Shown here: piece after piece, positions 60,001-64,000 of the stretch
How the letters are laid out: each line of letters starts with the position of its first letter
Numbering within the stretch: the stretch's first letter is position 1
NCBI GenBank assembly: GCA_040757115.1
Contig: JBFLYA010000001.1
Location: forward strand, 1-64,000
Reading direction: 5' to 3'
Source of the DNA: a bacterium
GTDB taxonomy: Bacteria; UBA9089; CG2-30-40-21; SBAY01
Length of the DNA: 64,000 nt
Position numbers and translations under genes: made by a program
The notes under the pieces: generated by a model
What the model saw: the letters and a program-made list of their open reading frames with translations, nothing else
Databases searched by the model: none
What the model was told of the DNA's origin: nothing

Positions 60001-63000
60001 GGAAAACCACTCGTAGTAACTGTAATACTTGTTGTACCCACAGGTTGCGTATTTACTGTAAAAGAATAAGTAAAAGTACCATTACTACCCGCAGAATACC
60101 ACATTTGTTTCATCCCAAAATCAATTATTAATGCTTGTCCACCCACATAACCATTTCCTTCTAATGTTACCCACGAACCAACTGTCCCAGAAGAAGGTGA
60201 AACCGATGTAATATTCGCCGTTATAGTAAATGTCCCACTTGCTGATATATTAGTAACACTACCATAAGCATTAATAGTTTTTAAACCATAGTCCTGTGTA
60301 TCAATAGTAAATGTAGTTGTAAATGAACCTATATTATCTGTAGTTGTTCTTGTAATTGTAGGATGATTCCCAAATGCGATACGAATTCCCTCAACGCATC
60401 CAAAACCATTGCCTTTTAAAGTAATAATTGTCCCTACTGTTCCAGATGAAGGTGTAATTAAGATAATATTAGGACAAATCCTATAAAATTCCCACTTTAT
60501 TTGCCCACCACCATACACTTTAATCGTCTTTGTTCCATAGAATTGTGTATCTACGGTAAAGGTAGTTGTAAATGAACCATTGGCATCTGAACTAACCGTT
60601 GTAATACTTCCCTTTGTTCCAAAATCAATAAATATATCCACACTTGAATTAAATCCATCTCCTTGAACCATAACCAAACTACCGACTGTGCCACTGGTTG
60701 GTGTGATAGATATTCTACTGGTAATATTAAATGTGGCGTAAGAGAAATTGCTCGTACCGTTAGTGAAACCGTAAGCAACAATCGTAGTTATACCAATTGA
60801 CTGAACATTTACTGTAAAACTAACACTAAATGACCCGGCTGCTTTTGTCTGAACAGAAGTAATACTTGGAGTTGTCCCAAAATGTATATAAATAGTTTCC
60901 GTCGCCCCATAACCATCACCCCAAACTGTTACAATAGTTCCTACATTCCCTTCAGTAGGAGTAATCATAAGAATCTTCTGAATTATCTTAAATTCTATAT
61001 AATTCTCACCTTGGGTTGACAACCCTGTAGCCTTTATAGATGTAGTCCCAAATCGTTGGGTATCAATAGTAAAGATAGCTGAAAAAGTTCCATTAGCATT
61101 ACTACTGGCTATAGTTATTGTTCTATAATTACCAAAGTTAACTCTTATTTCTTCACTTGCCCCGTATCCATCACCAGTAATAGTAATAATAGTTCCTATG
61201 GTTCCAAAAGTAGGAGTAACAGAAGTAACCTTTGGTAAAATAGTAAAGAGTCTATCTCTTTCGAGACAAATCTTATGTCCATATACATTTGCAGTTCGTG
61301 TCCCTAATGGTTGAGAATCAATCGTAAAACTAGTAGTAAATGTTCCTCCAAGTTTCAAACTTGAATCAGTAATTCCAGTACTCATTATAACCATAATACT
61401 TGGTGTTGACCCAAAGTTAATTCTAATGGTTTCAGTAGTATCATATCCTGTTCCTGTAATAGAAACAATACTTCCTACTGTACCTCTATCAGGTGTAATA
61501 GTAACATCAGGCATAACTTTAAACCAACTATAGATATATTGCCCTGATGCAAAACCACGCGCAAGCAAGGTTTTAGTGCCGTATGGATACTCTTTTAATG
61601 TAAAACTTTGTTCAAAACTTCCATCATTACCATTACTCCCAAATACTCCAGTCTGTTGTATCAACTCATCATTAATTACAAAATAAATCCGCATTCCTTC
61701 TTCCCCAGAACTAGCACCTTCATTTCCAAAACCATTACCTCTTACCAAAATAGTATCTCCTACCGTCCCAAAACTTGGAGTAACTAATGTAATATTACCT
61801 ATTATTCTAAAAGAAGCAGTTCCTATTACCTGAGATGTAACTCCCGTAGCTTTAATTTCCTTATTTCCATAAAACTGTTGATTAGATGTAAAAGTAATTG
61901 TAAAAGATCCACCAGAAATAGTTTGAGCAATAACAATTGAAGGTCTATTACCAAAATCAATTTGAACCGACTCATTTGCTTTATATCCTGTCCCATCAAT
62001 AGTTATAGTAGTGCCTACACTCCCTATTGTAGGTGTAACTCTAATTACTGGTGTAATCGTAAAAGACCCTACACATAACATACTTATCTTTCCTTCAACT
62101 TCGATAGTAGTAGTTCCATAAGGTTGAGTATTGATAGTAAATGTAATTGAAAAAGTACCACTTGCACTTGTAGTAGTAGTCGTAATAGTTCGAGTATTAC
62201 CAAAACCTATTCTAATCTCATCAGCTGCCCCATATCCATTACCTTTTAGAGTAACGCAACTCCCTACACTACCAGAAATTGGCGTTATTTCAATAATATT
62301 AGCCAGTATCTTAAAACTTTGTGTCCCAAAATGTCCAGAACTAACACCTAAAGCTAAAACAGTAGTACTCCCATAAGGTTGTGGAATATTTATAACAAAT
62401 GATTTAGAAAATGTTCCATAACTATTAGATGTAAGATCCGAAGATTGAACTACATGCGGTTCTGTCCCAAAATCAATTTGAATTCCTTCACTTTTACCAA
62501 ATCCATTACCCCTAACTGTAATTGTAGTCCCTATTGTACCTAAGGTAGAAGTAATCATAATCTTCCCTATCACTATAAAAATCTCTGATGTAAATTCTGT
62601 TGGATCACTTACATTAGTCGCAGTTACCGTAGTAGTTGCAGGTTGTTCTTGAATAGTAAATGTAGTAGTAAAAGACCCCGTATTATCTGTAGTAGCCTGA
62701 GTGATTGTTCTAATATCTCCAAAATCAACTCGAACTAATGTATTTGTCGCATATCCAATTCCATTTATTGTTACTATAGTCCCTACTGTCCCATTATTAG
62801 GTTGAAGGCTAATCCTTGGTGCAACTATAAAATAACTTTCTCCATAAATATTATTTGTAAGTCCCCAGGCAACTATCGTTTTCCTCCCTGAAAATTGTCC
62901 TAATGGCACAGTAAAGGTAGTACTAAATGTACCTCCTAAACCATCAGCAAAATCTACAATTCCACTACTTGTAACAATAGCAATAGTTGAAATATCACCA

Positions 63001-64000
63001 AAATGAATATGAATAACCTCTTCTAATCCATAACCATTACCTTTTATAAGTACTCTTGTAATCCCAGGAGGACCAGATTGAGGAGATATTAAAATTATAT
63101 TTGGTAGAATTGTAAAATAATTAACTGCTAATTTCTCACCAGGATCCCAACCTTTTACTTCAACAGTCTTTGTCCCATATGGCTGAGAATCAACAGTAAA
63201 TATAATACTAAATGTACCATAAGCAGAAATTTCTTCATTCACTGTGCTCTTGTAAAAATTGTTTCCAAAATTTAATGTCATTGAATCATTGGAAGAATAC
63301 CCATCACCTTTTACAGTCACATATGTCCCTACTGTACCAGATGAAGGAGTTACTATTTTAACCCTTGGCGTAATAAAAAACCACTCCATTGTATGTGTCC
63401 CCAGCGGACCTGAAATCGCCGATGTCCCACACTGCATCCCATAGGCATTTAGTGTAGTCAAACCATAGGGTTGGGTATCGATACTAAATTGAACTGTAAA
63501 TGACCCCATGACATCGGTTGTTGTCAACGCTATCGTCTTATTTGTCCCAAAGATTATCCGAATTTGCTCATTAGCCATATAACCATTACCCTGCAAGATT
63601 ACCAGTGTATCTACGGTCCCGGTAGTTGGCGTGAACGAAATTATCCGCTGACGAATATGGAAATAATAAATAGCCGATGTCCCTGTCCTTATTCCAAACC
63701 CGGTAATCGTTGTCGTGCCATAAGGTTGGGTAGTAACTGTAAATGTGGTCGTGAATGAACCAAATTTAGTCGAAGTTATTGTCGTCACGGTCTTTGAAGT
63801 CCCAAAGAGGATATGCACCATCTCCGACGCCCCATAACCATTACCAGAAACCGTCACCATACTCCCTACCGTGCCTATGGTTGGGGTAACAAAGACAATC
63901 CGTGGCTGGATGGTTAATGTCTGGGTAGCAAAGACTGTTTCCTCAGGGATATTAACATCCGTTGCCTTAATCGTAGTCGTTCCAAAAGGCTGGGTGTCAA
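1..64000 (-). CDS. Giant TIG/IPT-like Ig-repeat protein, internal fragment of at least 21,332 codons
   Basis: One reading frame runs through the entire window on the minus strand, with full codons from 63998 down to 3. I found no stop in this phase; about a thousand would be expected in 21,332 random codons. The protein is a tandem array of roughly 87-residue beta-rich repeats, with motifs such as ITPTQGSVG, VTVRGNGYG, IRIDFGTT, GSFTTTF and VDTQPYGTTTI. I followed 244 successive units, all in the same phase. The pattern (P-T-x-G-x-x-G-x-x-V-T-V-x-G-x-G-[YF]) matches the TIG/IPT type of Ig-like fold. Thr, Val, Ile, Gly and Ser dominate, and cysteine is scarce in the units I translated. There is no start, stop, signal peptide, membrane anchor or enzyme domain in view, so both ends lie outside. 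By analogy with other giant Ig-repeat proteins it is probably a secreted or surface fibre or adhesin; that is inference. The fragment alone would weigh about 2 MDa. Confidence 0.95.
15..290 (-). repeat. Last fully visible repeat unit (unit 1), reference example
   Basis: This is the most C-terminal complete unit in the window and a clean example. It begins with PKIILITPTQGSVG, continues with the strand VITVRGNGYP, then IRLEFGTTRTI, the turn STYAEGSF, and TIDTQPYGTTTLIAHE. It ends in a linker rich in D, V and I. The residues that follow, LFAVIPQSA at positions 30 to 3, already belong to the start of the next unit, so the array continues past the left edge. The STYAEG turn marks a subtype that recurs in clusters elsewhere in the gene. 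Confidence 0.9.
3051..10334 (-). repeat. Putative higher-order block, 28 units (loops 3051 to 10335)
   Basis: Twenty-eight loop spacings fit between 3051 and 10335. Most units are 249 to 261 bp. Longer ones end at 8208 (294 bp from the previous loop), 9003 (279 bp), 10059 (291 bp) and 6903 (273 bp, where the region after FGTT carries an extra Pro/Ser/Asn-rich insertion). I place the right boundary at 10335 because the next linker, near 10400 to 10490, resembles the long linkers near 15850 and 21480. The left boundary is weaker. All units keep the TIG-like pattern and no other domain is inserted. Confidence 0.45.
10335..15773 (-). repeat. Higher-order block, 21 units (loops 10335 to 15774)
   Basis: Twenty-one spacings separate the loop codons at 10335 and 15774 (5439 bp). 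The C-terminal portion (10.3 to 12.9 kb) contains long linkers of 276 to 288 bp. The portion nearest 15774 runs through short units (246, 249, 249, 255, 255, 258, 258 and 249 bp), and this order repeats just below the next markers at 21390 and 34368. AEG-turn units sit near 14170 and 15440. This constant order of subtypes is what defines the block. Confidence 0.55.
15484..15527 (-). repeat. 44 bp exact repeat, copy 1
   Basis: These bases recur unchanged at 21100 to 21143, 5616 bp away. The segment encodes the loop and following strand of a repeat unit (GNGFGAS followed by HTIHILFG). Flanking sequence on both sides is also similar, so this is the best-preserved core of a larger block duplication and not an isolated match. 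Confidence 0.85.
16623..16940 (-). repeat. Long unit with insertion between FG strand and GTFTAKF
   Basis: The loop reads GTGFGRDG, followed by ENITIDYGTEYG. An extra stretch of about twenty residues with Asn, Pro, Asp and His (including FVIIEPDTHPRVS) then precedes GTFTAKF. The Ile-Pro-Gln-Pro-Phe turn corresponds to DTQPYG, with an extra insertion just before it. The spacing is 315 bp. A matching long unit occurs one block to the right (loops 22233 to 22551, 318 bp). The insertion lies in a loop of the predicted sandwich, so the fold is probably kept. Confidence 0.7.
21100..21143 (-). repeat. 44 bp exact repeat, copy 2
   Basis: Identical to 15484 to 15527. The unit immediately to the right in copy 1 (loop 15525) and copy 2 (loop 21141) has an AEG-like turn, and the next unit to the left in both copies shares the acctggtagttccaaaatc stretch. 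The correspondence therefore extends well beyond these 44 bases. Confidence 0.85.
21390..27116 (-). repeat. Higher-order block, 21 units; second copy of the duplication
   Basis: Twenty-one spacings separate loops 21390 and 27117 (5727 bp). The first eleven units parallel those of the preceding block, at an offset of 5616 bp where they are best matched. Beyond about 24.4 kb the two copies diverge: this one has a unit with an inserted segment (loop 24441) and different linkers. The block ends at a marker whose loop reads A-N-G-Y instead of G-N-G-Y. Confidence 0.7.
24441..24545 (-). repeat. Unit with about 12-residue insertion before the VTV strand
   Basis: The unit starts PRITLITPTSG as usual. 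It then has VVEALIVATTGEKIYS before VTVTGNGYG, where other units have only T-V-G-T. The inserted residues keep the frame. The equivalent unit in the preceding block (loop 18837) lacks the insertion, so it arose after that block was copied, or was lost from the other copy. Confidence 0.7.
27117..34367 (-). repeat. Higher-order block, 28 units (loops 27117 to 34368)
   Basis: Twenty-eight spacings separate the two markers (7251 bp). Both markers have an alanine in place of the first loop glycine (A-N-G-Y at 27117, A-D-G-Y at 34368). The DNA at 27071 to 27115 and 34322 to 34366 differs at one base in 45. A run of AEG-turn and related units fills about 32.2 to 33.4 kb (loops 32337, 32589, 32841, 33087 and 33342). 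The unit with loop 28176 has D-V-N-G-Y instead of GNGY. A Pro/Tyr-containing insertion lies near 28880 and has a clear counterpart near 36120. Confidence 0.7.
34368..41576 (-). repeat. Higher-order block, 28 units (loops 34368 to 41577)
   Basis: Twenty-eight spacings cover 7209 bp. The order of unit lengths follows the preceding block: spacings after the marker are 261, 258, 267, 264, 255, 261, 279, 255, 255 and 279 bp, against 270, 255, 261, 273, 255, 261, 282, 255, 255 and 288 bp there. Five AEG-turn units are clustered at loops 39309, 39561, 39810, 40056 and 40302. Alanine-type loops (A-D-G-F) also occur inside the block at 36723 and 39051. The marker at 41577 reads A-T-G-F. Confidence 0.65.
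41577..47102 (-). repeat. Higher-order block, 21 units (loops 41577 to 47103)
   Basis: Twenty-one spacings cover 5526 bp. Spacings from the marker are 282, 258, 261, 270, 255, 261, 261, 255, 249 and 333 bp, paralleling the next block (270, 261, 264, 273, 255, 258, 264, 255, 249 and 285 bp). The longest spacing of the window, 333 bp, lies here between loops 43929 and 44262. Only one clear AEG-turn unit remains (loop 46341), against five in the two blocks to the left. Confidence 0.6.
43929..44264 (-). repeat. Longest unit spacing (333 bp) with Tyr/Asn-rich insertion
   Basis: After the loop GDGY there is RNYKAPNYYASPNR before IAIHFGT, about ten residues more than normal and rich in Tyr, Asn and Pro. 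The next part also has a longer turn, with GEPGG-type residues near 44150. The unit otherwise follows the consensus. The paralogous unit in the next block (spacing 285 bp, loops 49452 to 49737) also carries a Tyr/Gln-rich stretch after its loop, so this position tolerates insertions in both copies. Confidence 0.65.
47103..52526 (-). repeat. Higher-order block, 21 units (loops 47103 to 52527)
   Basis: Twenty-one spacings cover 5424 bp, between marker loops A-T-G-Y (47103) and A-D-G-F (52527). The linkers just below the markers at 41577, 47103 and 52527 share a cagtatcttgaa..gtatt pattern (about 41391, 46918 and 52341). One AEG-turn unit has its loop at 51765. The linker near 50345 contains the catgccaggc element also seen near 33190. 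Confidence 0.6.
58284..58385 (-). repeat. Divergent unit start (loop 58284)
   Basis: The usual TPTSGTVGT is replaced by DPETKQVLSSIPEKPEG, leading into SDILILGTGYGVTE. The charged Lys, Glu and Asp content is unlike the Thr/Val/Gly-rich norm. The rest of the unit (FG strand, GSF-like and TTTI-like parts) follows the consensus and the phase is kept. Confidence 0.65.
59425..59705 (-). repeat. Aberrant unit with Trp/Tyr/Cys-containing N-terminal segment (loop 59619)
   Basis: The unit opens IKPNIIWLDADLITYG, then NQNYCWEGYGAGI, before SGNGFGATETIRI. The TPT-x-G-x-VG turn is missing. In its place is a segment with two Trp, three Tyr and one Cys, residues otherwise rare in this protein. The downstream half is normal. 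I see no stop or frame change. The next unit toward the C-terminus (loop 59349) is also unusual, with PTLGGIENYVGDVVEVRGNG. Confidence 0.7.
63845..63998 (-). repeat. Partial unit at the right window edge
   Basis: The first residues visible at the N-terminal edge are DTQPFGTTTIKATD, then VNIPEETVFATQ and LTIQP. This is the C-terminal half of a normal repeat leading into the unit with loop 63843. The array, and the gene, therefore continue beyond 64000. Confidence 0.9.

Larger units (their letters stand above)
1..64000 (-). repeat. Tandem array of 244 Ig-like (TIG/IPT-type) coding repeats
   Basis: I located the codons of the conserved G-x-G-[YF] loop in 244 consecutive units, the first at 228 and the last at 63843 (left base of the first glycine codon). 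Every position is divisible by three. Spacing ranges from 246 to 333 bp; the commonest values are 249, 255 and 258 bp, and the mean is about 262 bp. A unit extends from about 62 bp above the loop codon to about 195 bp below it. Conserved parts are the TPT-x-G turn, the VTV strand, the GNGYG loop, the FGTT strand and the D-T-Q-P-Y-G turn. Variable parts are the residues after FGTT and the linker after TTTI, where nearly all length differences fall. Individual counts could be off by one in places. Confidence 0.93.
52527..64000 (-). repeat. N-terminal-side stretch, units 202 to 244, no clear higher-order period
   Basis: Forty-three units follow the marker at 52527, with loops from 52791 to 63843. 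Every unit retains the TIG-like pattern and the common phase, but I could not find a further marker of the kind seen to the left. Spacing is more irregular (249 to 300 bp). Several units have unusual N-terminal strands (loops 58284, 59349 and 59619). The DNA from about 57 to 63.3 kb looks more AT-rich than the rest. The final two units (loops 63588 and 63843) resemble the less AT-rich units of the left half again. This part may be older or may have escaped the recent block duplications. Confidence 0.6.

Noticed and set aside
1-64000. CRISPR array or non-coding satellite DNA
   Set aside because: The period of about 260 bp is far too long for CRISPR. Variation sits at silent and loop positions, and the phase is kept throughout, which fits a coding repeat.
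1-64000. Eukaryotic titin-like gene
   Set aside because: There are no introns or splice-interrupted repeats in 64 kb, and the repeat is of the TIG/IPT type common in bacterial surface proteins.
1-64000. Artefact of assembling short repeats into a false long gene
   Set aside because: Most units differ enough in linker and silent sites to be placed uniquely, and the frame is never broken. The closest block pairs (15.5-24.5 kb and 27-34.4 kb) still deserve a long-read check, so this is set aside but not excluded.

Overview
The whole 64 kb window lies inside one protein-coding gene on the minus strand. Codons sit on plus-strand triplets whose left base is divisible by three, from 63998 down to 3. 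That gives at least 21,332 codons with no stop found in this phase and neither end of the gene in view. The right edge of the window is the N-terminal side and the left edge is the C-terminal side. Both edges cut through the same kind of repeat, so the complete protein is longer still.

The product is a continuous tandem array of Ig-like repeats of about 87 residues, closest in pattern to the TIG/IPT family. Each unit reads roughly: hydrophobic strand, TPT-x-G-x-VG, VTV-x-GNGYG loop, I-x-I-x-FGTT, a variable turn, GSFTTTFTVDTQPYGTTTI, a short variable linker, and the next unit. I located the GNGYG loop codons of 244 consecutive units, at positions 228 to 63843. All are in one phase, and all 243 spacings are multiples of three (246 to 333 bp, mean about 262 bp). 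I saw no catalytic, transmembrane, signal-peptide, dockerin or anchoring segment in the stretches I translated. No other gene, tRNA, rRNA, promoter, terminator, insertion sequence or CRISPR array could be supported.

Above the 87-residue unit there is a second level of order. A recognisable marker unit, with a loop often changed to A-[DNT]-G-[YF], recurs every 21 or 28 units (about 5.4 to 7.3 kb). It sits at G-loop positions about 10335, 15774, 21390, 27117, 34368, 41577, 47103 and 52527, and perhaps 3051. Neighbouring blocks share the same order of unit lengths and long stretches of near-identical DNA, so the gene grew by in-frame duplication of multi-unit blocks as well as single units. Order becomes unclear beyond about 53 kb, towards the N-terminal side.

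The gene is intron-less and moderately AT-rich (about 40% G+C by eye). Frames of this size made only of Ig-like repeats are known from uncultured bacteria, notably Omnitrophota and similar candidate phyla, and from a few cultured bacteria such as Chlorobium. A bacterial origin is likely, but the phylum cannot be decided from this window. The likely role is an extracellular or cell-surface fibre, adhesin or coat; this is inference from the repeat type and size only.
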